From Candidatus Poribacteria bacterium (GTDB lineage: Bacteria; Poribacteria; WGA-4E; GCA-2687025), in contig JAPPNK010000010.1 in NCBI GenBank assembly GCA_028818695.1, positions 101,606 to 115,834 of the forward strand: a DNA stretch of 14,229 nucleotides. Direction: 5' to 3'. This document shows positions 7,424 to 13,076 of this stretch, piece after piece. A program made the translations under genes and the position numbers. Position 1 is the stretch's first letter. Every line of letters begins with the position of its first letter. Below the pieces are notes generated by a model. That model did not search any database and was not told where the DNA came from. It saw nothing but the letters and a program-made list of their open reading frames with translations.

Positions 7424-8128
7424 TTAAGGCGCGCCGCTCTCCGCCTCGCCGGCAAGGCGCAGGAGCGCCGCCGCCCAGGTCTCCCCCTCCCGCTTCACCT
7501 CATCCGCCGGTCCCAAAGCGGCGACCCTGCCCTCATGCAGCGCGGCGACAGCGTCTGCGAGCGGCTCATACGTTTCAGGGTCGTTGGAAGCAATCAGCAT
7601 CGTTTTTTTCATGCGCTTGAATTCGGCTAAAATGCCGAGCGCGTCTGTCTTGGCGGCGGGGTCTAGGTCTGCAAGCGGTTCGTCCAGCAGCAATGCCGGC
7701 GCGTCCGTCAGCGCCGCCCGCGCCCAGTCGACGCGCCGTTCCTCGCCCGGCGACAGCCTCTCTAGAAGCCGTCCGCGCAGGCTTTCGATCTCAAACAGTT
7801 CCGCCGCCTCGTCCAGATCAGCGCGCTTTCCCGCGCAGGCGCGCAGATAACGCTCCACGGAGACGCCCGGCAGCGCCGTCTCCCGTTGACGCATCAGGGC
7901 GGCACTCTTGCGCAGGAGCCGCCGGTTTTTTGAGGCGGGGCGCCCGTTCGCCAGAATTTCGCCCGACGCGATCTTCAGGTCGCCTGCCAGAGCGCGCAGC
8001 AGCGTCGACTTCCCCGACCCGTTCCGTCCGACAATGAGCGTCGTTTCTCCCTCGACAGCGCGCATATTCACGCCGCGGAGGCGCTCCGCGCCGTTGAGTT
8101 TGACGGACAGGTTGACGGCTTCAATCAT
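7424..8128 (-). CDS. ABC transporter ATP-binding protein, orphan, with degenerate signature and H-loop
   Basis: 234-residue nucleotide-binding subunit that would energise a membrane transporter at the inner membrane. Walker A is GRNGSGKS (34-41), Q-loop Gln81 in LMRQRE, signature LSPGE (125-129) where LSGGE/Q is usual, Walker B ALLLDEP (145-151) with its catalytic Glu, and D-loop ADLDP. At the switch position, where families read THD, this protein has SND (181-183), so the H-loop histidine is replaced by Asn182. No permease gene adjoins it: the right neighbour is a tRNA locus and the left is convergent. GGAG lies 12 bases before the ATG. The closest feel is to short single-domain exporter ATPases such as CcmA, but nothing in context supports cytochrome c biogenesis. 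ATPase activity may be low or absent. Confidence 0.85.
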   Translation of the reverse strand: MIEAVNLSVKLNGAERLRGVNMRAVEGETTLIVGRNGSGKSTLLRALAGDLKIASGEILANGRPASKNRRLLRKSAALMRQRETALPGVSVERYLRACAGKRADLDEAAELFEIESLRGRLLERLSPGEERRVDWARAALTDAPALLLDEPLADLDPAAKTDALGILAEFKRMKKTMLIASNDPETYEPLADAVAALHEGRVAALGPADEVKREGETWAAALLRLAGEAESGAP

Positions 8129-8148
8129 CAGCGGGGCGTCTCCATATT

Positions 8149-8190
8149 AAAAAACCTGCGCAGGCGTATCGGGCGCAGCCGGCGCAGGTT
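8149..8190 (-). terminator. Intrinsic terminator after tRNA-Ala
   Basis: Read on the minus strand, AACCTGCGC (8190-8182 complement) pairs perfectly with GCGCAGGTT (8161-8153 complement). It is followed by a run of six T ending at 8149. It starts nine bases beyond the encoded CCA of tRNA-Ala, so it closes the tRNA transcript before the ABC ATPase gene. Confidence 0.85.
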
Positions 8191-8198
8191 CAAAATCT

Positions 8199-8274
<76 letters not shown>

Positions 8275-8286
8275 TGATATGTTTAT

Positions 8287-8315
8287 ATCATGCCTTGAAG
8301 ATGGGGCGTTGGCAA
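8287..8315 (-). promoter_or_regulatory. Candidate promoter for tRNA-Ala
   Basis: Minus-strand TTGCCA (8315-8310), 17 bases, CATGAT (8292-8287), placing initiation a few bases before the tRNA 5' end at 8274. The layout copies the stronger promoter of the upstream tRNA cluster. A small dyad, TGATAT-GTTT-ATATCA (8275-8290), overlaps the -10 region. Confidence 0.4.
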
Positions 8316-8389
8316 GGCTATTTCTGGAGTTAGGCATTAAGTTGGGACAATTCTGGTTGTGAACGCGAATGTCTACTGTTGGACTCTAG

Positions 8390-8433
8390 ATTCCCGCTTT
8401 CGCGGGAATGACGACTTGGGGAGCGGGAATGAC
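8390..8433. repeat. REP-like palindrome plus a half copy
   Basis: ATTCCCGC-TTTC-GCGGGAAT (8390-8409) is a perfect 8-base-pair hairpin, and AGCGGGAATGAC (8422-8433) repeats its right half. The form ATTCCC-N8-GGGAAT resembles short palindromic repeats scattered in many genomes (for example Neisseria dRS3). It lies in the 234-base spacer between tRNA-Ala and tRNA-Ser(CGA), where no gene is seen. Confidence 0.6.
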
Positions 8434-8459
8434 GGTCGGCCTGGCGAATCTTTCCCATG

Positions 8460-8481
8460 GATCGAAACGCTTCATTCGATC
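8460..8481 (-). other. Stem-loop downstream of tRNA-Ser(CGA)
   Basis: GATCGAA (8460-8466) and TTCGATC (8475-8481) form a perfect seven-base-pair stem with an eight-base loop, 27 bases beyond the tRNA 3' end on the minus strand. No T-tract follows, so its role (3' processing boundary, weak terminator or none) is unclear. Confidence 0.3.
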
Positions 8482-8506
8482 AAATGTCCATGCTCGCCTT
8501 GCGGGA

Positions 8507-8598
<92 letters not shown>

Positions 8599-8613
8599 GC
8601 AATGAACGCGCGT

Positions 8614-9087
8614 CTATCTAGCCGACGCGCGCAAGCTGGCAAAAAAATCCTGCATCAGTTTCAGCGCCTCATCGGCGCGGCAGCCGCCGACCGACGGAAC
8701 CGCCTTGCCCGTTTTGGCGTCCGCGAGCAGCGTATAACGGGAGCGGACGGCGCCGCTTTTCGGCTCGTCAATCCCGTATACGACGCGGTCGATACGCGCC
8801 CACTGGACCGCGCCGGCGCACATCGCGCATGGCTCAACGGTGACATACAGGGTCGCGCCGTCCAGCGTTTCGCTGCCTGTTTTCCGCGCCGCTTTTCGGA
8901 TGGCTCCGATTTCGGCGTGCGCGGTCGGGTCTTGCCGCTCTCGCCGGCGGTTGGAGTCGCGCGCGAGCTCTATTCCGCCTCTTTCGATGACGGCTCCGAC
9001 GGGTGTTTCGCCTCGTTTCATCGCTTCGCGCGCCTCTTTCAGCGCTTCGCCCATCCAGTGTTCGTCCCGCTTCGTCACAAAAAACAT
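8614..9087 (-). CDS. tadA: tRNA-specific adenosine(34) deaminase TadA
   Basis: Zinc-dependent deaminase that converts A34 to inosine in tRNA-Arg(ACG), allowing one tRNA to read CGU, CGC and CGA. The 157-residue protein has TPVGAVI (28-34), the HAE motif in TAHAEI (His57 zinc ligand, Glu59 proton shuttle) and PCAMC (Cys87, Cys90), followed by AGAVQWARIDRVVYG, as in bacterial TadA rather than cytosine or guanine deaminases. The first ATG gives the DEHWMGEALKEA helix typical of the N-terminus; Met12 is an alternative start. Neither has a Shine-Dalgarno sequence. The gene begins 24 bases after the CCA of tRNA-Arg(ACG), its expected substrate, and ends 15 bases before tRNA-Ser(CGA), all on one strand. 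Confidence 0.95.
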   Translation of the reverse strand: MFFVTKRDEHWMGEALKEAREAMKRGETPVGAVIERGGIELARDSNRRRERQDPTAHAEIGAIRKAARKTGSETLDGATLYVTVEPCAMCAGAVQWARIDRVVYGIDEPKSGAVRSRYTLLADAKTGKAVPSVGGCRADEALKLMQDFFASLRASAR

Positions 9088-9111
9088 GGTTGCGCCGATT
9101 TCAAAAAAAGG

Positions 9112-9188
9112 TGGCGCGCCCGGGAAGATTCGAACTCCCGACTTCGTGATCCGTAGTCACGCGCTCTAATCCACTGAGCTACGGGCGC
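9112..9188 (-). tRNA. tRNA-Arg (anticodon ACG)
   Basis: 77 bases. Acceptor GCGCCCG/CGGGCGC, discriminator G, encoded CCA. The anticodon stem CGTGA/TCACG closes loop CTACGGA, giving ACG, the wobble-A34 anticodon that TadA converts to inosine. The T-stem has one G-U pair (GGGAG/CTTCC). Nine bases separate it from tRNA-Ser(GCT), and a CC plus T7 run directly follows its CCA before tadA. Confidence 0.96.
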
Positions 9189-9197
9189 GCATTAATA

Positions 9198-9289
9198 TGG
9201 CGGAGAGAGAGGGATTCGAACCCTCGGTGAGGCGTAAGCCCCACAACAGCTTAGCAGGCTGCCCTGTTCAGCCGCTCCAGCATCTCTCC
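9198..9289 (-). tRNA. tRNA-Ser (anticodon GCT)
   Basis: 92 bases, class II with a long variable arm (TGGGGCTTACGCCTCA). Acceptor GGAGAGA/TCTCTCC, discriminator G, encoded CCA. Loop CTGCTAA between GCAGC and GCTGT gives GCT (reads AGC/AGU). Its acceptor, D-arm and T-arm closely match tRNA-Ser(CGA) at 8509-8598. Confidence 0.95.
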
Positions 9290-9329
9290 GCAGGCTTGTT
9301 TGGAGGCGGCATGCGCCGTTCCGCAAAAA

Positions 9330-9419
9330 TGGCGGTGGGAGCAGGATTCGAACCTGCGGTATCGCTTCCGATACAACGGTTTTCAAGACCGCCGCGTTAA
9401 GCCGCTCTGCCATCCCACC
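9330..9419 (-). tRNA. tRNA-Ser (anticodon TGA)
   Basis: 90 bases, class II; the variable arm TATCGGAAGCGATA forms its own stem. Acceptor GGTGGGA/TCCCACC, discriminator G, encoded CCA. Loop CTTGAAA between GCGGT and ACCGT gives TGA (reads UCA and, by wobble, other UCN codons). It is the first gene of the cluster, about nine bases from the predicted transcription start. Confidence 0.95.
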
Positions 9420-9434
9420 AAACACAGCATGCAT

Positions 9435-9463
9435 ATCATAGCGAAGGAGCGCCGCAGTGTCAA
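9435..9463 (-). promoter_or_regulatory. Near-consensus sigma-70 promoter of the tRNA-tadA cluster
   Basis: Minus-strand TTGACA (9463-9458), exactly 17 bases, TATGAT (9440-9435). Transcription would start near 9428, just before tRNA-Ser(TGA). This is the best promoter in the window and fits a stable-RNA operon. The discriminator stretch GCATGCTGTG follows the -10. Confidence 0.85.
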
Positions 9464-9550
9464 CCTTATTTGCAGCGGGAGCGGATCGTCTCCCAATGCC
9501 GTATGCGCTCCCAAGACGCCATGCTCCTACTCCGACCGGCGGCTATGCGT

Positions 9551-9556
9551 TATAAT
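9551..9556 (+). promoter_or_regulatory. Candidate -10 element (TATAAT) for the lipoprotein gene
   Basis: A perfect TATAAT lies 52 bases before the ATG at 9609. No convincing -35 hexamer is visible at the right distance. The 189-base gap 9420-9608 otherwise holds only the divergent tRNA promoter. Confidence 0.4.
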
Positions 9557-9608
9557 CATTTTGTTACGCGAACGCATGACCGCGCAGAAATTTAAAGGGA
9601 GGTTCGCA

Positions 9609-10034
9609 ATGAAGCGATTATTGAAACTGGGCTTGGCTTTATTCTTGGCGGCGTTTATATCGGGCTGCGCCGCTCAACGCTCTGCGGGGGATCCCTTCTT
9701 GCCCGAATTGGAGGCGCCTTTGAAAGCGACGGCTCCTGAGACGTATAAGGAATGGAAGAACGCTCAACGAATCATTGACGCCGCTGCGCGGGCGTTGGAA
9801 AAAGCGGCGCCGGCTGAGTGGAAGGCGTATCAAGCGGCAGCGGAAACGCAGAGAAAAGCGCCCGCATTGGAAATCTTGCGCGCCATAGAGCCGTCCAAAA
9901 CGAACATATATGAGGCGGCGCTGGAAGCGCGCGCAACAGCGGAACGAAAGTTGGCGATCGCCGCTCGGTGGGAGTGGGAAAACTATGCGGCAAGGCGCAA
10001 AGCGTATGAAGAAAGACGCGCCGCCAACAAATGA
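9609..10034 (+). CDS. Small predicted lipoprotein, alanine/glutamate-rich and helical
   Basis: No family recognised. The start follows AAAGGGAGG with a six-base spacer; the frame is open far upstream through the tRNA-Ser(TGA) gene, but that part is not coding. The 141-residue product opens MKRLLKLGLALFLAAFISGC, a lipoprotein signal with lipobox ISGC (Cys20), so the mature protein should be lipid-anchored to a membrane facing the periplasm. The rest is charged and helix-prone, rich in Ala, Glu, Lys and Arg (ALEKAAPAEWKAYQAAAETQ, ARATAERKLAIAARWEWENY), without cysteines or obvious catalytic motifs. It may form a coiled coil. A stem-loop starts three bases after the stop. Confidence 0.75.
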   Translation: MKRLLKLGLALFLAAFISGCAAQRSAGDPFLPELEAPLKATAPETYKEWKNAQRIIDAAARALEKAAPAEWKAYQAAAETQRKAPALEILRAIEPSKTNIYEAALEARATAERKLAIAARWEWENYAARRKAYEERRAANK

Positions 10035-10037
10035 ACG

Positions 10038-10059
10038 GGCGCGCCGAACGATGCGCGCC
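10038..10059 (+). other. GC-rich stem-loop after the lipoprotein gene
   Basis: GGCGCGC (10038-10044) pairs perfectly with GCGCGCC (10053-10059) across eight bases, starting three bases after the stop. No T-run follows, so it is a possible factor-dependent terminator or 3'-end stabiliser only. Confidence 0.35.
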
Positions 10060-10151
10060 TGAAGAAATGAAAGCGCCGGCGGAATGGATGAAGATGTGGA
10101 CAGCCAGCTGCCGTTTCTTCTTTCGCGTTCATTTCCCGTCTTTCGGCTCTC

Positions 10152-10170
10152 TTTCCGCGCAGGCGGGAAT
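10152..10170. repeat. Degenerate REP-like element
   Basis: TTTCCGCGCAGGCGGGAAT resembles the perfect palindrome at 8390-8409, with a decayed left arm. It lies in the 223-base gap before the LamG gene. The weak candidate promoter at 10190-10218 follows it. Confidence 0.4.
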
Positions 10171-10189
10171 CTTTGTTGTATCAATAGGG

Positions 10190-10218
10190 TTGCGCGCTGC
10201 GTCTCTTTGCTTTAGAGT
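10190..10218 (+). promoter_or_regulatory. Weak candidate promoter for the LamG gene
   Basis: TTGCGC (10190-10195), 17 bases, TAGAGT (10213-10218), about 40 bases before the ATG at 10258. Both hexamers deviate from consensus, so this is tentative. Confidence 0.3.
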
Positions 10219-10257
10219 ATTTGCGTCAACTCTAAGAAACTTAATGGAGGCATCTAC

Positions 10258-11037
10258 ATGATTCGACGGTTCTTCACGGTTGCAGTGTGCGCAGCGGCGA
10301 TGTCGTTCTCTGCCGCGCAGGCGTTCGATATGGACAAGGCGATCGGCATCTGGCTCTTCGACGACGGAGCCGGCAACACAGCCGAAGACAGCTCTAACAA
10401 CGGACTGAACGGCGATCCCGAATGGGTTGAAGGCAAATTCGGCGGCGCGCTTGAACTGGACGGCGCCGGCGACTATGTCCGAACCCCTGACCACGCAAGC
10501 CCGCGCGAAGGGCTGACGCTCATCGCCACCGTCAAAAGCGCAGTGGCGGCATGGAACACCTCCGGCGCCATCGCCGGTAAACGCGACCTCTACATCCTTC
10601 ACCCAAACGCCGGCAGCGTCAATGTCGCCTTCCCTGTCTGCAACGGCGGATGCTGGAACAGACCCGGCGGATGGAACGACGGCAACGTCGGCCCCGACGA
10701 CATCACGGTCTGGCGCAGCTATGTCGGCACCTTCGACAGCGCCACCGGCGAGTGGAGAATCTACATCGACGGGAAAGTCGAAAGCGAAATGAGCCTCGAC
10801 AAGACGCAACTGAATGAACACAACGGCTCCATGACGATCGGCTTTGACGACTGCTGCGGCGGCGGACGCTTCCTGAACGGCTCCATCGACGAGGTCGCCG
10901 TTTTTGGATACGCCATGTCGGAAGATGAGGTGGCGCAGATCGCCGATCAAGGGCTGAGCGCGACGCTGCTGTCGGTGGACCCGTCCGGCAAGGCTCCGCT
11001 CGCGTGGGCGTCTCTCAAAAAACGGGGGTCGCAGTAA
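10258..11037 (+). CDS. Secreted LamG/concanavalin A-like lectin domain protein
   Basis: 259 residues, exported. MIRRFFTVAVCAAAMSFSAA is a signal peptide with a probable AQA cleavage after residue 22. The rest is one LamG-type jelly roll: AIGIWLFDDGAGNTAEDSS, a GKFGGALELDGAGDYVRTPD core typical of the LamG_3 fold, TLIATVKS, VGTFDSATGEWRIYIDGKV, and FLNGSIDEVAVFGYAMSEDEVAQIADQG near the end. The closing VDPSGKAPLAWASLKK is a tail I associate with poribacterial LamG proteins. Such domains bind carbohydrates or act as secreted adhesion/recognition modules; no catalytic residues are evident. The start has TGGAGG seven bases upstream. The DUF1080 gene follows after 68 bases on the same strand. Confidence 0.88.
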   Translation: MIRRFFTVAVCAAAMSFSAAQAFDMDKAIGIWLFDDGAGNTAEDSSNNGLNGDPEWVEGKFGGALELDGAGDYVRTPDHASPREGLTLIATVKSAVAAWNTSGAIAGKRDLYILHPNAGSVNVAFPVCNGGCWNRPGGWNDGNVGPDDITVWRSYVGTFDSATGEWRIYIDGKVESEMSLDKTQLNEHNGSMTIGFDDCCGGGRFLNGSIDEVAVFGYAMSEDEVAQIADQGLSATLLSVDPSGKAPLAWASLKKRGSQ

Positions 11038-11039
11038 GG

Positions 11040-11067
11040 TTGCCTTTGCCGCGCTGTCTGGTATGAT
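11040..11067 (+). promoter_or_regulatory. Candidate promoter for the DUF1080 gene
   Basis: TTGCCT (11040-11045), 16 bases, TATGAT (11062-11067), 38 bases before the ATG at 11106. It overlaps a long inverted repeat, so it may be regulated separately from the LamG gene. Confidence 0.4.
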
Positions 11068-11083
11068 GACGGCGCGGCAAAGG
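11043..11083. repeat. 12-bp perfect inverted repeat enclosing the -10 element
   Basis: CCTTTGCCGCGC (11043-11054) and GCGCGGCAAAGG (11072-11083) are exact reverse complements separated by 17 bases that contain TATGAT. No T-run follows on either strand, so it does not look like an intrinsic terminator. It could be an operator, an mRNA hairpin separating LamG and DUF1080 expression, or both. Confidence 0.7.
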
Positions 11084-11105
11084 ATCAACATCGGAAAGGA
11101 CGCGC

Positions 11106-11639
11106 ATGGCAGACGAATGGATTGAGCTGTTCAACGGAACCGACCTGACGGGCTGGCGGATGCGGAACCCCGACCGCGAGCATCGATGGGTCGCCCATGA
11201 CGGCATCCTAGACAACACCGGCACAGGGGTCGACATCGTCACCGAGGCGGAATTCGGCGACCATGAGCTGCATATCGAATACCTTGTCCCTGAAGGCAGC
11301 AACAGCGGCATCTATCTGCGGGGGCGGTACGAGTTGCAGATACTGGACAGCCTCGGCAAGGAATACAACTACCCCGCCGAGAACGGGGCGTTGTACAACC
11401 AGAAAAGCCCGGATGTCGAGGCAAGCAAGCCGGCAGGCGAATGGCAGACGGTGGACGCCAAGATCGTCGGGATGACGCTGACGGTTCAGCTGAACGGACA
11501 GACGATCCACGACAACGTGACGATCAAGGGACCGACGGGCGGGCAGCTGTTCAACGACGACAACCCGACCGGTCCTCTCATGCTGCAGGGCGATCACGGG
11601 CCTGTGCAGTTTCGAAACATACGGGTTCGGGAGCTGTAA
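11106..11639 (+). CDS. DUF1080 / 3-keto-disaccharide hydrolase-like protein
   Basis: 177-residue single-domain member of the family PF06439, a concanavalin A-like fold in which some members hydrolyse 3-keto-glycosides. Diagnostic stretches: WIELFNGTDLTGWRM at the N-terminus, PEGSNSGIYLRGRYELQILD around residues 62-81, an ENGALYNQKSP segment, GEWQTVDAKIVG, LTVQLNGQTIHDNV, and the closing GPLMLQGDHGPVQFRNIRVREL. Unlike many homologues it has no signal peptide, suggesting cytoplasmic action or loss of export. AAAGGA lies seven bases before the ATG. It follows the LamG gene, and a shared role in glycan handling is a reasonable inference, but the substrate is unknown. Confidence 0.88.
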   Translation: MADEWIELFNGTDLTGWRMRNPDREHRWVAHDGILDNTGTGVDIVTEAEFGDHELHIEYLVPEGSNSGIYLRGRYELQILDSLGKEYNYPAENGALYNQKSPDVEASKPAGEWQTVDAKIVGMTLTVQLNGQTIHDNVTIKGPTGGQLFNDDNPTGPLMLQGDHGPVQFRNIRVREL

Positions 11640-11660
11640 GCGCCCCGCCGTTTAGGTTCA

Positions 11661-11719
11661 AACCCCCCTTGTTAGGCGGGGTTTCCTACTCCCCCCTTTG
11701 TAAGGGGGGATGGGGGGTT
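11661..11719. repeat. Nested C/G palindromic repeat, unit A
   Basis: Inner palindrome CCCCCCTT-TGT-AAGGGGGG (11691-11709) lies between outer arms AACCCCCC (11661-11668) and GGGGGGTT (11712-11719). TCC and a T6 run (11723-11728) follow, so on the plus strand it can also terminate the DUF1080 transcript. This belongs to the '...AAGGGGGGATGGGGGGTT...' class of intergenic repeats seen in several phyla. Confidence 0.75.
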
Positions 11720-11753
11720 TCCTTTTTTCGTCGTACCCGCAGTACAATTGGCA

Positions 11754-11780
11754 ATTCCCGCGCAGACGGGGAACGGGAAT
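11754..11780. repeat. Degenerate REP-like element between the two C/G repeats
   Basis: ATTCCCG (11754-11760) and CGGGAAT (11774-11780) are complementary arms around GCGCAGACGGGGA-like DNA, related to the palindrome at 8390-8409 and the decayed copy at 10152-10170. Confidence 0.45.
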
Positions 11781-11810
11781 CCATAAGCGAAGACGGTTTT
11801 ATGCGTCCAG

Positions 11811-11897
11811 AACCCCCCAACCCCCCTTGTCAGGGGGGCTTTCCAGTCCCTTTTTAAGACGGCTTTCCTGCTCCCCCTTTGAAGGGGATAGGGGGTT
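11811..11897. repeat. Nested C/G palindromic repeat, unit B
   Basis: AACCCCCC (11811-11818) opens the unit. CCCCCCTTGTCAGGGGGG (11821-11838) is a tight palindrome, CTCCCCCTTTGAAGGGG forms a second near 11871-11886, and GGGGGTT (11891-11897) closes it. It has the same architecture as unit A, with a spacer containing TTTCCAGTCCC and TTTCCTGCTCC. Confidence 0.7.
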
Positions 11898-11957
11898 TTC
11901 TCTCGCTTTTCCCGTATAAGAAAATCTTGAAGCGCCGGCGTTTGTGTAACGGCGAAT

Positions 11958-12000
11958 GCGGAATCGGCTATAATGAAGCGTTGAAAACGGCGGAATCGGC
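11958..12000 (+). promoter_or_regulatory. 11-bp direct repeat flanking the trpD -10 region
   Basis: GCGGAATCGGC occurs at 11958-11968 and again at 11990-12000, 32 bases apart (about three helical turns). The first copy abuts TATAAT at 11969-11974; the second lies just downstream of the expected start of transcription. The arrangement suits a regulator binding the same face of the helix, but chance or slippage duplication is possible. Confidence 0.4.
11969..11974 (+). promoter_or_regulatory. Candidate -10 element (TATAAT) for trpD
   Basis: A perfect TATAAT 47 bases before the ATG at 12022, without a recognisable -35 hexamer at normal spacing. There is no leader peptide with tandem tryptophan codons or attenuator-like structure between it and trpD. 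Confidence 0.45.
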
Positions 12001-12021
12001 AACACAGCTAGGAACAAGCGC

Positions 12022-13038
12022 ATGATCCAAAACGCCATTGAGCGCATCATCAACCGAGAGAACCTGACCGAAGAAGAAGCGGCGCAGCTGATGGCGCAGC
12101 TCATGGAGGGAGAGGCGACCGACGCGCAGATCGGGGCTTTGCTGACCGCCGCGCGTATGAAAGGCGAAACGGCGGACGAGATTGCCGGCTTCGCCCGCGC
12201 GATGCGCCGGAAAGCGACGCGCGTCGAAACCTCCCGCGAGCCGCTCATCGACACATGCGGCACCGGCGGGGACGGCTCGCACACCTTCAACATCTCCACA
12301 ACCGCCGCCTTCATCGCCGCGGGCGCGGGCGCAGCTGTCGCCAAGCACGGCAACCGCTCCGTCTCCAGCCGATGCGGGAGCTCCAACGTCCTAGAAGCGC
12401 TCGGCGTTCGAATCGACGCGCCGCCTGAACGGGTCGGGCAATGCATTGACGAGGTCGGCATCGGCTTTCTGTTCGCGCCGACATTCCACAGCGCGATGCG
12501 GCATGTCGCGGGACCGCGCCGAGAGATGGGCGTCCGCACCTTTTTTAACATCGTCGGACCGATGACAAACCCGGCGGACGCCAAACGGCAGCTGCTCGGC
12601 GTCTTCGACGGCGCGTGGACGGAGCCGATGGCGACAGCGCTCGGCAAACTCGGAAGCGAACGGGCGATGGTCGTTCACGGAGCGGGCGGGCTGGACGAGA
12701 TCTCCACAACGGGACCGACGCGCGTCTCGGAGCTGCGGAACGGCGCCGTTGAGACCTATGAGATGGAGCCGCTTGAGTACGGCATACGGCGCGCCGAAAT
12801 GTCCGACCTGAAAGGCGGAGACGCGGACGAAAACGCGCGCATTCTTCGCGCCGTCTTGGACGGGGAGGCAGGACCTGCGCTGGACATCGCCGTCTTGAAC
12901 GCGGCGGCGGCGCTCAAGACGGCGGGCGTCGCCGACAGCGTCAAAGAAGGGCTTGAACGGGCGCGCGAGTCGATTCGTTCAGGAGCCGCCAAGAGAGCTT
13001 TGGAGGGGCTGATTCGGGCTTCCAGCGCGGACGCATGA
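12022..13038 (+). CDS. trpD: Anthranilate phosphoribosyltransferase
   Basis: Second step of tryptophan synthesis: transfers phosphoribose from PRPP to anthranilate, in the cytosol as a dimer. The 338-residue length is standard. Helical N-terminal domain (LTEEEAAQLMAQLMEGEATD), PRPP loop DTCGTGGDGSHTFNIST (77-93), KHGNRSVSS (108-116), anthranilate-site Arg166 in GPRREMG, RTFFNIVGPMTNPA (172-185), and GLDE (223-226), whose acidic pair binds metal-PRPP. All key residues seem intact. The ATG has TAGGAAC upstream with about eight bases of spacing. It stands alone: no other trp gene is in the window, although tryptophan genes are often clustered. A DUF4365-like gene follows 38 bases downstream on the same strand. 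Thymidine phosphorylase-type relatives are excluded by the sequence motifs and length. Confidence 0.96.
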   Translation: MIQNAIERIINRENLTEEEAAQLMAQLMEGEATDAQIGALLTAARMKGETADEIAGFARAMRRKATRVETSREPLIDTCGTGGDGSHTFNISTTAAFIAAGAGAAVAKHGNRSVSSRCGSSNVLEALGVRIDAPPERVGQCIDEVGIGFLFAPTFHSAMRHVAGPRREMGVRTFFNIVGPMTNPADAKRQLLGVFDGAWTEPMATALGKLGSERAMVVHGAGGLDEISTTGPTRVSELRNGAVETYEMEPLEYGIRRAEMSDLKGGDADENARILRAVLDGEAGPALDIAVLNAAAALKTAGVADSVKEGLERARESIRSGAAKRALEGLIRASSADA

Positions 13039-13076
13039 CGCGTAGGCTTGCGAAGGAAGGGAAGCGCGGTTAGCCT

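Larger units (their letters stand above)
11640..12021. other. 382-base intergenic region rich in palindromes, no gene
   Basis: The gap between the DUF1080 gene and trpD holds repeat unit A (11661-11719), a degenerate REP-like element (11754-11780), repeat unit B (11811-11897) and the trpD upstream elements (11958-12000). The only open frame through it, on the minus strand, runs into trpD antisense and shows no protein family, so I regard the stretch as non-coding. Confidence 0.7.

Noticed and set aside
9300-9608. Upstream extension of the lipoprotein frame
   Set aside because: It runs through tRNA-Ser(TGA); the ATG at 9609 has a strong ribosome site and starts a lipoprotein signal.
10129-11091. 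320-codon minus-strand open frame
   Set aside because: Antisense to the LamG gene, which has a signal peptide, ribosome site and family motifs.
11661-11900. Repeats as a CRISPR array
   Set aside because: Units are nested palindromes of unequal length without regular unique spacers or cas genes.
11799-12647. 282-codon minus-strand open frame over the repeats and trpD
   Set aside because: Antisense to conserved trpD and translated from palindromic repeats; no domain recognisable.
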